Positions 23,449-32,225 of a stretch of 35,615 nucleotides of DNA are shown piece by piece. The stretch's first letter is position 1; each line of letters starts with the position of its first letter. Below the pieces are notes generated by a model that was given only the letters and a program-made list of their open reading frames with translations, did no database searches and was not told where the DNA came from. Position numbers and translations under genes: made by a program. The DNA comes from Sulfuritalea sp. GTDB taxonomy: Bacteria; Pseudomonadota; Gammaproteobacteria; Burkholderiales; Rhodocyclaceae. The stretch covers positions 1-35,615 of the forward strand of contig JAUSCI010000007.1 in NCBI GenBank assembly GCA_030651305.1, written 5' to 3'.

Positions 23449-23541
23449 TGGCGGAGACGCAGGGATTCGAACCCTGGATCCAGGTTTTGCCCAGATGCGC
23501 CCTTAGCAGGGGCGTGCCTTCGACCACTCGGCCACGTCTCC
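23449..23541 (-). tRNA. tRNA-Ser (anticodon GCU)
   Basis: 93-base class II tRNA read on the minus strand. The acceptor GGAGACG pairs with CGTCTCC, followed by discriminator G and an encoded CCA. The D-arm is TGGCCGAGTGGTCGAAGGCA. The anticodon stem CGCCC/GGGCG holds loop CTGCTAA, giving anticodon GCT for serine AGC/AGU codons. A long variable arm follows (ATCTGGGC...CCTGGAT region), then the T-arm with GGTTCGAAT. Its 3' end faces the accessory stretch, the usual geometry when a tRNA gene is an integration site. Confidence 0.96.
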
Positions 23542-23659
23542 GAAAACGGCGATGAACGTGAGGTTCACGGCTGTTTGCAGGGGGCGGAGTATACCCGAAT
23601 CGACCGGCGCTGTTGGACTCAACGGTGCGGCAATTGTCACCGCGCCGCGGGCGCCCCTG

Positions 23660-24325
23660 TCAGACCCGCAGGCTAATCTGCGACCAGCCGCGTCGGGCGG
23701 CGACTTCAGTCAGCGTCGCGTCGGCATCGACTGCCACCGGATGCGTGACTTTCTCCAGCAGCGGCAGGTCGTTGTGCGAGTCGCTGTAGAACCAGCTCTG
23801 CTCGAAGCTGCCCAACCACAGGCCGAGCGATTCGAGCCAGGCCTCGACGCGCACGATCTTGCCTTCGCGAAACGACGGCATGCCGCGCGGCTGGCCGGTG
23901 AAGCGGCCGTTTTCTTGTGCGGGAATGGTGGCGATCAGGTGCGGCACATTGAACTCCCGGGCAATCGGCCCGGTGACGAAGCTGTTGGTGGCGGTGACGA
24001 TGGCGAGCAGGTCGCCGCTGGCGGCGTGCTTCGCCACCAGCTCGCGCGCGGTCGTGCTGACGAGCGGCCGGATGCGGGTGCTGATGAATTCCCGGTGCCA
24101 GGCGTCGAGTTCGGCGCGCGAGTGGCGCGACAGGGGCGCCAGCTGGAAATCGAGAAAGGCATGGATGTCAAGCGTGCCAGCCTTGTATTGCTCGAAGAAT
24201 TCAAGGTTCCTCGCTTCATGCACTTCGCTGTCGAGCACACCCTTGCCGATGAGGAATTGCGCCCACTCGAAATCCGAATCGCCGGACAGTAGCGTGTTGT
24301 CGAGGTCAAACAGGGCGAGGTTCAT
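23660..24325 (-). CDS. HAD-IB family phosphatase (SerB/HisN-like)
   Basis: 221 aa. HAD motif I DLDNTLLSGDSD with nucleophile D7 and acid/base D9, motif II in AIVTATNSF, motif III lysine in FREGKIVRV and motif IV in YSDSHNDLPLL. The layout is that of subfamily IB phosphatases acting on small phosphate monoesters such as phosphoserine or histidinol phosphate. Genes of this type are often labelled HAD-IB family hydrolase; the substrate cannot be read here. Overlaps hda by ATGA and is the last gene of the unit perM - hda - HAD. Confidence 0.88.
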   Translation of the reverse strand: MNLALFDLDNTLLSGDSDFEWAQFLIGKGVLDSEVHEARNLEFFEQYKAGTLDIHAFLDFQLAPLSRHSRAELDAWHREFISTRIRPLVSTTARELVAKHAASGDLLAIVTATNSFVTGPIAREFNVPHLIATIPAQENGRFTGQPRGMPSFREGKIVRVEAWLESLGLWLGSFEQSWFYSDSHNDLPLLEKVTHPVAVDADATLTEVAARRGWSQISLRV

Positions 24326-25017
24326 TCTTTGTCCAGGTCAAGTGAGATCTGCATCAGTTCGCGCAGCAATGGCAGGGTGGGCGGGCGCTTTTGTTCGAGC
24401 GAGGCGCGGTCCAGGCTGTTGAGCATGGCCATCAGCGAAGGCAGGTCGCGGCGGCCGTGGTGGAGCAGGTAGTGCACCACGCCGGGGTCCATCAGCATGC
24501 CGCGCTCGATGGCATGGCGGCGCAGGGCAGCGGCTTTCTCGTCATCCGACAGCAACTGGATTTCGTAGATCAGGGTCTGGCCGATGCGGGTGCGCAGATC
24601 CTCGCGAAGTTCCAGCCGCAGCGGCGGGTTCTCGCCGGCAAGCAGCAGGGCCAGGCCGAGAAAGCGTGCGGCATTGAAGGCGCGAAACAGGGCGATCTGG
24701 GCTTCGGCCGTCAGTCCCTGCACATCGTCGATTACCAGCAGGCTGCCCGGAGCCAGCGTGAGTTCGGCGCCGGCTTCCTTGCCCTGCAGAAATACCACGG
24801 GTCGCTGCCCGCGCGCAGCCTCCGCGGTTGCCTCCAGCAGGTGGCTCCTGCCGCAGCCTTGCGGTCCCCAGATGTACAGGGCTTCGAAGCTGTAGGCGCC
24901 GCAAAGATTTCGCAAACGTGCCACCAGTTCGGCATTGGCGCCGATGACGAAGTTGTCCAGCGTCGGTGCCTGCTCCGGCTTCAGATCGAGCAGCAGCTGT
25001 TGCTGCGGCGTGGTCAT
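24322..25017 (-). CDS. hda: DnaA regulatory inactivator Hda
   Basis: 231-aa AAA+ protein related to DnaA. The N-terminus has the sliding-clamp-binding motif QLLLDL (7-12). The Walker A-like loop GPQGCGRSHLL lacks the canonical lysine, as in E. coli Hda. Walker B is LLVIDDVQGL; sensor and lid parts follow in RTRIGQTLIYEIQLLSDDEK and HHGRRDLPSLMAMLNSLD. With the DNA-loaded clamp it stimulates ATP hydrolysis on DnaA to stop re-initiation. It directly abuts perM with no intergenic base and overlaps the HAD gene by 4 bp. Confidence 0.93.
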   Translation of the reverse strand: MTTPQQQLLLDLKPEQAPTLDNFVIGANAELVARLRNLCGAYSFEALYIWGPQGCGRSHLLEATAEAARGQRPVVFLQGKEAGAELTLAPGSLLVIDDVQGLTAEAQIALFRAFNAARFLGLALLLAGENPPLRLELREDLRTRIGQTLIYEIQLLSDDEKAAALRRHAIERGMLMDPGVVHYLLHHGRRDLPSLMAMLNSLDRASLEQKRPPTLPLLRELMQISLDLDKE

Positions 25018-26097
25018 CTAAGCGCCACGATAGAAACGGCTGGCGAGATACAGTGCGCGTACTTCGCGCAAGCCCACCAGCAGCGCCGCCGAAGCCGGCA
25101 AGGCGGCGAGGACGCCGAAGAAACCGAAAAGCTGACCGAAGGCCATCAGGGCGAAGATCACGGCGAGCGGGTGCAGGCCGATGCGTTCGCCAACCAGAAA
25201 CGGGGTGAGCAGAAAACCCTCCAGTACCTGCCCGATGCCATACACGATCAGTACCGCGACGATCGGTCCCCAGCCGGAAAACTGCAGTGCGGCGACCAGC
25301 AATGCCAGGATCAGGCCGGTGGCATAGCCCAGGTAGGGGATGAAGATCAGCAAGCCGGTGACGACGCCGATCGACAGCGCCGAGGGAATGTCCGCCAGCC
25401 ATAGCGCCACGCAGTAATACGCGGCGAGCAGCGCCATCACCAGGATCTGCCCGCGCAGGTATTGCGAAAGCACGGCATCGATGTCATTCGCCACGCTGAC
25501 GATCTTGGCATGCCAGGGGCGCGGAATGATTCCGGTCAGGCGTTGCATCATGCTGGCCCAGTCGAGCAGCAGGTAGAACATCACCACCGGGGCCAGCATC
25601 AGGTTGATGGCGAGGCCGACCAGCGCCACGCCGCCGATCTTGAGCGAACTGTAGAGTCGCTCGAGAATGATTTGCACGGTGTCCCAGTTGCCGGCGGCCA
25701 GTTTCTGCAGCGAGGCGGAATCGAAGCGCAGCCGCAGTCCGAAATGCTGCCGCAGCCAGGGCGCCAGTTTTTCGTTGGCCAGTGTCAGCGCCTCCGGTGT
25801 GCGTGCGGCGAGCACTGCGGCTTCTTCATACAGAAGCGGCAGAATGATCAGGACCAATCCGGCAATCAGGGCCGCCAGCGCCAGCATGACGAGGACCACG
25901 GCCAGCACGCGCGGCAAACCCCAGCCGGTGATGCGGTCGGTTACCGGATTGCAGATGTAAGCGAAGATGGCCGCCAGTAGAAATGGCGTGAGAATCGGCG
26001 AAAGCGCATACAGCAGGGTGAGAATTGCCAGTCCGGCCGCGATCCACAGGGTGGCTTGCAGACGGTCGCTGCGTTTGGCGTCGGGAGGCGAGATCAT
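25018..26097 (-). CDS. AI-2E/PerM-family permease
   Basis: 359-aa membrane protein with about eight transmembrane helices in the usual pattern of the AI-2E transporter (PerM/TqsA) family: two or three at the N-terminus, a long hydrophilic segment (about 85-150), then a helix bundle with [20 protein letters not shown] and [17 protein letters not shown]. Substrates of individual members are unclear. The frame is open to 26136, with ATG 26124 and GTG 26136 as other starts; ATG 26097 is preferred because it leaves the purM -10 element outside the coding part. Co-transcribed with hda and the HAD phosphatase and divergent from purM, an order common in betaproteobacteria. Confidence 0.87.
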   Translation of the reverse strand: MISPPDAKRSDRLQATLWIAAGLAILTLLYALSPILTPFLLAAIFAYICNPVTDRITGWGLPRVLAVVLVMLALAALIAGLVLIILPLLYEEAAVLAARTPEALTLANEKLAPWLRQHFGLRLRFDSASLQKLAAGNWDTVQIILERLYSSLKIGGVALVGLAINLMLAPVVMFYLLLDWASMMQRLTGIIPRPWHAKIVSVANDIDAVLSQYLRGQILVMALLAAYYCVALWLADIPSALSIGVVTGLLIFIPYLGYATGLILALLVAALQFSGWGPIVAVLIVYGIGQVLEGFLLTPFLVGERIGLHPLAVIFALMAFGQLFGFFGVLAALPASAALLVGLREVRALYLASRFYRGA

Positions 26098-26103
26098 TTC
26101 CGG

Positions 26104-26109
26104 TAAAAT
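26104..26109 (+). promoter_or_regulatory. Putative -10 element of purM
   Basis: TAAAAT in the context CCGGTAAAATTCGCGG, in the perM-purM divergent gap, about 100 bp before the purM start. The same CCGGTAAAATT context recurs upstream of the DedA gene at 30108. I see no good -35 partner. Confidence 0.35.
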
Positions 26110-26207
26110 TCGCGGCTCAGGCATGGTTGGCAGCACGGATTATCGCCCATCCGGCGGTCGACCGCGCTCCTGTCATCGATTCCGCTGGCGTCTTCAAGGA
26201 CTTCATC

Positions 26208-27257
26208 TTGGCTGATTTCATTCCTTCCCCATCCCCGCTCACCTATCGCGACGCGGGCGTGGATATCGATGCCGGCGACGCGCTGGTCGAACGCATCAAA
26301 CCGGCGGCGAAGCGCACCATGCGGCCCGAAGTGCTGGCCGGCATCGGCGGCTTCGGCGCGTTGTTCGAGATTTCGAAAAAGTACCGCGATCCGGTGCTGG
26401 TGGCGGGTACCGACGGCGTCGGCACCAAACTCAAGCTTGCCTTTCAGTGGAACCGCCATGACACGGTCGGCCAGGACCTGGTGGCGATGAGCGTCAATGA
26501 CATCCTGGTGCAGGGCGCCGAGCCGCTGTTCTTCCTTGACTACTTCGCCTGCGGCAGGCTTGATGTGAACACTGCGGCCACGGTCGTCGAGGGCATTGCC
26601 AGGGGCTGCGAAATTGCCGGCTGCGCACTGATCGGCGGCGAAACGGCGGAAATGCCCAGCATGTATCCGGATGGCGAATACGATCTAGCCGGCTTCGCCG
26701 TCGGCGCGGTGGAAAAATCCGCGATCATCGACGGCAAGTCGATCCGGCCGGGCGATGTCGTGCTCGGCATGGCGTCTTCCGGCGCGCACTCCAACGGCTA
26801 TTCGCTGATCCGCAAGATCCTCGAGCGCGCCAAACCCGATCTGGCCATGGACGTGGGCGGCGTGCCGTTGGCCGATGCCGTGATGACGCCGACGCGCATC
26901 TACGTCAAGCCCCTGCTGGCGCTGATGCAGGCGATCCATGTCAAGGGCATGGCGCATATCACCGGCGGCGGCCTGACCGAGAACATTCCCAGAGTGCTGG
27001 CGAACAATCTGACAGCGATTCTTGACCCAGATAACTGGCCGCTGCCGCCCTTGTTCCGTTGGCTGCAAAAGGAAGGTCAGGTGGCCAACGCCGAAATGCA
27101 TCGCGTCTTCAACTGCGGCATCGGCATGGTGGTTATCGTGGCCGAGGCCGATGCCGGCGCGGCGATGCAGTTGCTTGCTGCGGCAGGCGAGCAGGTCTAT
27201 CACATCGGCCGTATTGCGGCTCGCGGCGAAGGACAGGCGCAGACGATCGTGGTTTGA
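26208..27257 (+). CDS. purM: Phosphoribosylformylglycinamidine cyclo-ligase
   Basis: 349-aa AIR synthetase, which closes the imidazole ring of FGAM with ATP in purine synthesis. Family segments: [68 protein letters not shown] and [20 protein letters not shown], plus [14 protein letters not shown]. The start appears to be TTG 26208, with AAGGA 7 nt upstream; no in-frame ATG lies before the conserved N-terminus. purN, which acts two steps earlier, is 5 kb away on the same strand. Convergent with miaA across 12 bp. Confidence 0.94.
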   Translation: MADFIPSPSPLTYRDAGVDIDAGDALVERIKPAAKRTMRPEVLAGIGGFGALFEISKKYRDPVLVAGTDGVGTKLKLAFQWNRHDTVGQDLVAMSVNDILVQGAEPLFFLDYFACGRLDVNTAATVVEGIARGCEIAGCALIGGETAEMPSMYPDGEYDLAGFAVGAVEKSAIIDGKSIRPGDVVLGMASSGAHSNGYSLIRKILERAKPDLAMDVGGVPLADAVMTPTRIYVKPLLALMQAIHVKGMAHITGGGLTENIPRVLANNLTAILDPDNWPLPPLFRWLQKEGQVANAEMHRVFNCGIGMVVIVAEADAGAAMQLLAAAGEQVYHIGRIAARGEGQAQTIVV

Positions 27258-27259
27258 AC

Positions 27260-27283
27260 TGGCGTCGCGTCAGCGCCGACTTT
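27260..27283 (-). repeat. Dispersed 24-bp motif, copy C (over the miaA stop)
   Basis: 20 of 24 bases match the motif, read on the minus strand. It covers the last codons and stop of miaA (encoding ESRR-stop) and the purM-miaA gap. Confidence 0.45.
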
Positions 27284-28337
27284 CTTGCAGGTGAGTATTG
27301 ACAGCGGCAAGCACATTCGTTGTCGGGTCTGATGCCAGTGAATCGATGACCTGCAAGTCTTGCATGCTTCTCAGCCAGGTCAGTTGTCGCTTGGCGAACT
27401 GGCGCGTGGCAAATACGCCGCGATCGCGCAATTCGCTTTGCGGAATCTGGCCTTCGAGCATTTCCCATACCTGGCGATAGCCGACACAGCGCATTGAGGG
27501 CAGCCCGGCGTCGAGGCGATATTTCTGTCGCAGCATCCTGACTTCATCGACCAGGCCGGAGGTCAGCATGGCGTCGAAGCGTTGCCCGATGCGACGGTGC
27601 AATTCGCTGCGATCTGCCGGCACCAGCGCCAGCGTGAGAAGGCGAAAGGGCAGGGCCCCATTCTTCTGTTCGGCGAAGAAGCTGCCGAGGGTGCGGCCGG
27701 AGAGGCGCAGCACTTCGACGGCGCGCTGGATGCGCTGGGCGTCGTTGGGTTTCAGGCGGGCGGCGGTCTCGGGATCGAGCCGCGCCAGTTCGGCGTGCAG
27801 GGCCGGCCAGCCGCGTTCGGCGGCTTCGGTATCGATCAGGCTGCGCAGCGCCGCATCCGCCTGCGGCAGGTCGGCCAGTCCCTCGCGCAGGGCCTTGACG
27901 TAGAGCATGGTGCCGCCCACCAGCAGCGGAATACGGCCGGCTGCGGTGATTGCCGTCATTTCACGCAGGGCATCTTCGCGGAAAGCGGCGGCCGAATACC
28001 GCTGTTCCGGCGTGATCAGGTCGATCAGCCGGTGCGGAAAGCGTGCCAGCGTCTCCGCATCGGGCTTGGCGGTGCCGATGTCCATGTCGCGAAACACCTG
28101 CGCCGAGTCGATGCTGACGATGTCGCAGGGCAGGCGCGCCGCCAGTTCGAAGGCCAGCGCGGTCTTGCCGCTGGCGGTGGGGCCGATCAGGAGGATGGCG
28201 GGAGGTTTACCGCCATCCTCCTTACGGAGCAAGGATTGCCCCCCACCCCCCGGCCCCCGCCCCGGGGGCGGGGGTGACTGATCGGCCGCGCCCTGCGGGC
28301 GCGGGACTGGGCGCGGCAGGTCGAGCGGCTGTTGCAT
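27270..28337 (-). CDS. miaA: tRNA dimethylallyltransferase
   Basis: 355 aa from the ATG that overlaps the mutL stop (TGATG). MiaA adds a dimethylallyl group to A37 of tRNAs reading UNN codons. Walker A GPTASGKT is at about 53-60; [26 protein letters not shown] and [13 protein letters not shown] follow. The N-terminus before Walker A is about 45 residues longer than usual ([13 protein letters not shown] and LLRKEDGGK), and this part is encoded by two palindromic elements. An in-frame TTG around 28237, with a G-rich stretch before it, would give a normal-length protein and may be the true start. Confidence 0.92.
   Translation of the reverse strand: MQQPLDLPRPVPRPQGAADQSPPPPGRGPGGGGQSLLRKEDGGKPPAILLIGPTASGKTALAFELAARLPCDIVSIDSAQVFRDMDIGTAKPDAETLARFPHRLIDLITPEQRYSAAAFREDALREMTAITAAGRIPLLVGGTMLYVKALREGLADLPQADAALRSLIDTEAAERGWPALHAELARLDPETAARLKPNDAQRIQRAVEVLRLSGRTLGSFFAEQKNGALPFRLLTLALVPADRSELHRRIGQRFDAMLTSGLVDEVRMLRQKYRLDAGLPSMRCVGYRQVWEMLEGQIPQSELRDRGVFATRQFAKRQLTWLRSMQDLQVIDSLASDPTTNVLAAVNTHLQESRR
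28189..28222. repeat. 13-bp inverted repeat in the 5' part of miaA
   Basis: AGGAGGATGGCGG (28189-28201) and CCGCCATCCTCCT (28210-28222), perfect arms with an 8-base loop, just before the Walker A codons of miaA. Confidence 0.8.
28254..28274. repeat. 21-bp GC-only palindrome in the 5' part of miaA
   Basis: CCCCCGCCCC (28254-28263), central G, GGGGCGGGGG (28265-28274). Together with adjoining C/G runs (28238-28253) it encodes the [12 protein letters not shown] segment of the MiaA extension. Resembles REP-like GC palindromes usually found between genes. Confidence 0.8.
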
Positions 28338-30088
28338 CACCGGCCGCGCATGAACAGGCGGTCAAGCTCCGTCATCGACAGCTGAACCCAGGTCGGCCGG
28401 CCATGGTTGCACTGGTCGGCGCGCTCGGTTTCCTCCATCTGGCGCAGCAGGGCGTTCATTTCCGGCAGGCTCAGCATTCGGTGCGCGCGCACTGCGCCGT
28501 GGCAGGCCATGGTGGCCAGCAGTCCATTGCGCTGTGTCTCGACCACGCGGCTGGCGGGATGTTCGGCCAGGTCCCCGAGCAGCGAGCGCACCAGGTCAAC
28601 CGGGTTGCCTCCCGCCAGCAGCGCCGGCAGGCTGCGCACCGCTAGTTGTCGCGGGCCGGCTGCGGTGACGGCAAAGCCTAGCTGGGCCAGTGCCTCCGAC
28701 TGTTCGCCAGCCGTCGCCATTTCGGCTTCGCTGGCGGACAGCAGCAGCGGCACCAGCAAGGACTGCGTGGCCGGTGGACCGGCGTCGAGGCTCTGCTTGA
28801 GCTTTTCGTAGAGGATGCGTTCGTGCGCGGCGTGCATGTCCACCAGCACCAGGCCGTTGGCATTCTGGGCGAGGATGTAGACGCCGTGCAGTTGGGCGAT
28901 GGCGAAGCCGAGCAGCGGCGCGGTGCCTTCCTGCGTATCAACAGTCGGCGCTGGCGGAACGGCGGTCTCGGCTGCGTCGAACGCCGCCCGGGCGAATTCG
29001 AGATAGGACCGCGCGGCCGGTTCGCCCACCGCCAGTCCGGATTGGCGCGCATGGGAAAATGCCGTTGGTACAAACGCCGGAGGGGTCTCTGCCGGTCCGG
29101 CCGCACTGCTCAGTGGAGTGGCCAGCGTGCGTTGCAGTGCGTGAAACACGAACTGGTGGATGCCGCGTGCATCGCGAAAACGCACCTCGGTCTTGGCCGG
29201 ATGCACGTTCACATCGACGCCGGACGGGTCGAGGTCGAGGAACAGCACGTAGGCCGGATGGCGCTGGCCGTGCAGGATGTCGGCCCAGGCCTGGCGCGCG
29301 GCGTGGGTCAGCAGCTTGTCGCGCACATACCGGCCATTGACGAAGAAGTATTGCTCGTCGCGTCCCGAGCGCGAATAGGCCGGCAGCGCGGCGAGGCCGG
29401 AAAGCCTGAGCGGTCCGGCCGTGGCATCGAGCGGTCGCGCATGGGGAAAGAATTCCTCGCCGATGATCTCCCGGGCCCGCCGCGGAAAGTCGGCGCTGGC
29501 GAGACGGCGTTTTGCGCTGCCGTTGTGGCTCAGGAAGAAGGCGACATCGGGCCGCGCCAGGGCCATGCGGCGCACGACCTCGTCGCAATGGGCAAATTCC
29601 GTGGCGTCGGTCTTGAGAAACTTGCGTCGCGCCGGCGTGTTGAAATAGAGGTCGGAGACCTCGATCACCGTGCCGCCGGCCAGCGCTGCCGGCTCCACTG
29701 CGTTGGCATCGCTGCGCAGGCGGAAGGCATGGGACTGCGAGGAGTGACGACTTGTTATTGCTACGTGAGCCACCGAAGCAATCGAGGCCAGCGCTTCGCC
29801 GCGAAAGCCGTAGCTGGCGACCCGTTCGAGGTCGTCGAGGCTGGCGATCTTGCTCGTGGCATGGCGCGCCAATGCGGCCGGCAGGTCGTCGGGGGCGATG
29901 CCGGCACCATCGTCGACGACGCGAATCAGCCGCACGCCGCCTTCTTCCAGTTGCACATCGATCCGCGTTGCGCCGGCGTCGAGGCTGTTTTCGAGCAGTT
30001 CCTTGAGCACCGACGCCGGACGCTCCACCACCTCGCCGGCGGCGATCTGGCTGATCAGGAGTTCCGGCAGCGGCTTGATGATTCCCAT
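28337..30088 (-). CDS. mutL: DNA mismatch repair protein MutL, endonuclease type
   Basis: 583 aa. The N-terminal GHKL ATPase has [35 protein letters not shown] and [10 protein letters not shown]. The C-terminal dimer domain (about 395-583) contains [12 protein letters not shown], which fits the metal-binding endonuclease motif DQHA(X)2E(X)4E with M for Q, as in Neisseria MutL; this implies a nicking MutL in an organism without MutH. The linker is Pro/Ala rich. The ATG at 30088 has no Shine-Dalgarno, but TATAAT ends 9 bp upstream of it. Overlaps miaA by TGATG. Two copies of the 24-bp dispersed motif lie inside the coding region. Confidence 0.95.
   Translation of the reverse strand: MGIIKPLPELLISQIAAGEVVERPASVLKELLENSLDAGATRIDVQLEEGGVRLIRVVDDGAGIAPDDLPAALARHATSKIASLDDLERVASYGFRGEALASIASVAHVAITSRHSSQSHAFRLRSDANAVEPAALAGGTVIEVSDLYFNTPARRKFLKTDATEFAHCDEVVRRMALARPDVAFFLSHNGSAKRRLASADFPRRAREIIGEEFFPHARPLDATAGPLRLSGLAALPAYSRSGRDEQYFFVNGRYVRDKLLTHAARQAWADILHGQRHPAYVLFLDLDPSGVDVNVHPAKTEVRFRDARGIHQFVFHALQRTLATPLSSAAGPAETPPAFVPTAFSHARQSGLAVGEPAARSYLEFARAAFDAAETAVPPAPTVDTQEGTAPLLGFAIAQLHGVYILAQNANGLVLVDMHAAHERILYEKLKQSLDAGPPATQSLLVPLLLSASEAEMATAGEQSEALAQLGFAVTAAGPRQLAVRSLPALLAGGNPVDLVRSLLGDLAEHPASRVVETQRNGLLATMACHGAVRAHRMLSLPEMNALLRQMEETERADQCNHGRPTWVQLSMTELDRLFMRGR
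28943..28964 (+). repeat. Dispersed 24-bp motif, copy D (inside mutL)
   Basis: 20 of 22 bases match the motif (AGTCGGCGCTGGCGGAACGG plus CG). Lies in the MutL linker region, where the coding strand reads [10 protein letters not shown]. Confidence 0.5.
29486..29509 (+). repeat. Dispersed 24-bp motif, copy E (inside mutL)
   Basis: AAA-GTCGGCGCTGGCGAGACGGC-G; identical over 24 bases to the intergenic copy at 35299. In mutL it encodes RRLASADF on the opposite strand. Confidence 0.7.
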
Positions 30089-30146
30089 GGGGGAAGGATT
30101 ATAGCTTCCGGTAAAATTGCTCCTTTGCCACCCTGAGCGCCAACAC
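30089..30146. promoter_or_regulatory. Divergent mutL / DedA promoter region
   Basis: Minus strand: TATAAT (30103-30098) ends 9 bp before the mutL ATG, so transcripts would start at or next to the start codon. Plus strand: TAAAAT (30112-30117) could serve the DedA gene at 30147. Neither has a convincing -35 box. Confidence 0.4.
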
Positions 30147-30803
30147 GTGGAATTTCTAGCCCAGTTCATCGATATTGTCTTGCATGTGGACAAGTACCTG
30201 GCCACGCTCCTGGCCCAGTACGGCACATGGATTTACGCCATTCTCTTCGTCATCGTGTTCTGCGAAACCGGCCTGGTGGTTACGCCGTTTTTGCCGGGCG
30301 ACTCGCTGCTTTTTGTCGCCGGGGCGCTGGCAGCGAGTAGTGGCGGCAGCTTTGACATCGGCATCGTTATCGCGGTACTACTGAGCGCGGCGGTCCTCGG
30401 CGACAACACCAACTACTGGGTGGGCCGCTGGGCCGGCAAGCGCATCCTGGCCTGGGGAGAGAAGTCGCGCTTTTTCAATCGCAAGGCTTTCGACGTGACC
30501 CATGCCTACTACGAGACGCATGGTGGCAAGACCATGCTGGTGGCGCGCTTCATGCCGTTCGTGCGGACCTTCGCGCCTTTCGTCGCGGGTGTCGCCGAAA
30601 TGAGCTATGTGCGCTATTTTCTTTTCGATTTATGCGGCGCCGTGCTGTGGGTCTTCTCGCTGTGCCTCGCCGGTTACTGGTTCGGCAATCTGCCCTGGGT
30701 GAAGGCGAATCTGTCGCTTATCGTCTTCGGCACCATCGGCCTGTCGCTGCTACCTCTGGTCGTGGCGTGGCTGCGCCAGCGCCTGGCGACGAAGGCGTCG
30801 TGA
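30147..30803 (+). CDS. DedA-family membrane protein
   Basis: 218 aa from GTG 30147 (MEFLAQFIDIVLHVDKYLA), the usual DedA length. Typical parts: ILFVIVFCETGLVVTPFLPG then DSLLFVAGALAA (re-entrant loop with the conserved acidic residue), NYWVGRWAGKRIL, and HGGKTMLVARFMPFVRTFAP-FVAGVAEM with the conserved arginines. DedA proteins are thought to flip phospholipids or carrier lipids and to support proton-motive-force homeostasis. First gene of the right-reading operon that runs through the lipoprotein gene to the PLD gene. Confidence 0.9.
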   Translation: MEFLAQFIDIVLHVDKYLATLLAQYGTWIYAILFVIVFCETGLVVTPFLPGDSLLFVAGALAASSGGSFDIGIVIAVLLSAAVLGDNTNYWVGRWAGKRILAWGEKSRFFNRKAFDVTHAYYETHGGKTMLVARFMPFVRTFAPFVAGVAEMSYVRYFLFDLCGAVLWVFSLCLAGYWFGNLPWVKANLSLIVFGTIGLSLLPLVVAWLRQRLATKAS

Positions 30804-30805
30804 AT

Positions 30806-31579
30806 ATGCAGCGTGCGCTGGCAGTCGGCATCCTGCTGTTGCTGGCCGGCTGTGCGCAAACCGTCGACAAGGGTCGCCCGGCCGGCAAGCCGGCGGGCAG
30901 CGCGGCAGGCAACTCCGGTGACAACTCGATGAGCAACGCCGTGTCGACATTCGATCCGAAGCAGATCGGCAAGACCGACGTCGACCGCGTCGCCGACATC
31001 CATCGCCGTGAAATATTTGCCAGCGTGCGGGTGCTGGCCGAAAAACTCTATCGCCGCAATCCCCGCGAGTGGAAGAAGGGCGGCCATGCCAGCGTCGAGG
31101 CGGCGCTGGATCGCCTGCTCGATCCGCGTACCGGTTGGCGGCTGGCAGAAACGGGCGGCAAGCGTGGCACCGATGCGATTTTGCTGGCCCTGCGCGAGGA
31201 TTTCGCGGGTGACCGGGTGGGCGCGTTCATCGCCGGCATGGGCGCCATGCTGAATGCCGCGTTTGAGGAAAAGACGGAATTTTTCATCCTCGACGAACTG
31301 GATCCGCAGAAGCTTTACAACAGCGCGCGCAACCTTGAAATCGCCGCCTGGAAACTCGCTACCGCGCGCGACGCCAGTGGAGCCTTGCTGCTGCTGAGCA
31401 ACGAGACCGCGCAGGCGTTACAGCCGGCGAATCTCAGCTTCGAGCGCGAATTCGGCAAGATGATAGGCAATCTGGATATCCTTTCCAGCCTCATCGCCGA
31501 CAAGGGCCACCGTACCATCGCCCGGGTGGCCCAAAGCCTCGCCACGGCGGTATTCCTTCCGGTCATGGCGCTGCGGTGA
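30806..31579 (+). CDS. Conserved lipoprotein of unknown function
   Basis: 257 aa. Lipoprotein signal peptide with lipobox LAGC ending at C16 (MQRALAVGILLLLAGC), then a Gly/Ser/Ala/Asn-rich linker to about residue 45. A helical domain follows (TDVDRVADIHRREIFASVRV, REWKKGGHASVEAALDRLLD, RVGAFIAGMGAMLNAAFEEK). I do not know its function. ATG 30806 lies 2 bp after the DedA stop; an overlapping GTG at 30800 is possible. Its stop overlaps the purN GTG start. Likely anchored in the outer membrane. Confidence 0.82.
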   Translation: MQRALAVGILLLLAGCAQTVDKGRPAGKPAGSAAGNSGDNSMSNAVSTFDPKQIGKTDVDRVADIHRREIFASVRVLAEKLYRRNPREWKKGGHASVEAALDRLLDPRTGWRLAETGGKRGTDAILLALREDFAGDRVGAFIAGMGAMLNAAFEEKTEFFILDELDPQKLYNSARNLEIAAWKLATARDASGALLLLSNETAQALQPANLSFEREFGKMIGNLDILSSLIADKGHRTIARVAQSLATAVFLPVMALR

Positions 31580-32211
31580 AACGCTACGTCATACTCATCT
31601 CCGGTCGCGGCAGCAACATGGGCTCCTTGCTCGACGCCAGCCTGCCCGGCGTCTGCGCCGCAGTCATCAGCAATCGCGTCGATGCCGCCGGACTGGCTAC
31701 CGCTGCCGGTCGCGGCATTGCCACCGCGGTGATCGACCATCGCGGCTTTGCTTCGCGCGAGGAATTCGATGCCGCGCTGGCGGCCGAAATCGAGCAGCAC
31801 GAACCGGATCTGGTGTTGCTCGCCGGCTTTATGCGCATCCTGACCGATGGTTTCGTGTGCCGCTTCGAAGGCCGCCTGCTGAATATTCATCCTTCGCTGC
31901 TGCCGGCCTTTCCCGGCATCAGGACGCACGCCCAGGCGCTGGCGGCCGGAGTGCGGCTGCACGGTTGCAGCGTGCATTTCGTTACGCCGGCGCTGGACGG
32001 CGGGCCGATCATCGCGCAGGCAGCGGTGCCGGTGCAAGCCGGTGATGATGAGGCCAGCCTGGGCGGTCGCGTCCTGGTCGAGGAGCATCGCCTCTATCCG
32101 CGTGTCGCGCGCTGGTTTCTCGACGGTCGGCTGCGTCTGGTCGCCGGTCGCGTGCAGTTGGCGGGCGAGATCGCAGTGACCGGCTCGCTGCATGTGCCGC
32201 TGGCCGATTGA
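31576..32211 (+). CDS. purN: Phosphoribosylglycinamide formyltransferase
   Basis: 211 aa. GAR transformylase, third step of purine synthesis, using 10-formyl-tetrahydrofolate. The nucleotide loop is SGRGSNM (9-15), and the catalytic triad N103, H105, D141 is seen in NIHPSLLPAFPG and VTPALDGGPI. The start is GTG, overlapping the lipoprotein stop (GTGA). Length and motifs are standard. It shares the operon with a DedA protein, a lipoprotein and an envelope DUF3108 protein. Confidence 0.95.
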   Translation: MKRYVILISGRGSNMGSLLDASLPGVCAAVISNRVDAAGLATAAGRGIATAVIDHRGFASREEFDAALAAEIEQHEPDLVLLAGFMRILTDGFVCRFEGRLLNIHPSLLPAFPGIRTHAQALAAGVRLHGCSVHFVTPALDGGPIIAQAAVPVQAGDDEASLGGRVLVEEHRLYPRVARWFLDGRLRLVAGRVQLAGEIAVTGSLHVPLAD

Positions 32212-32225
32212 AATGCCCGGTTGAT

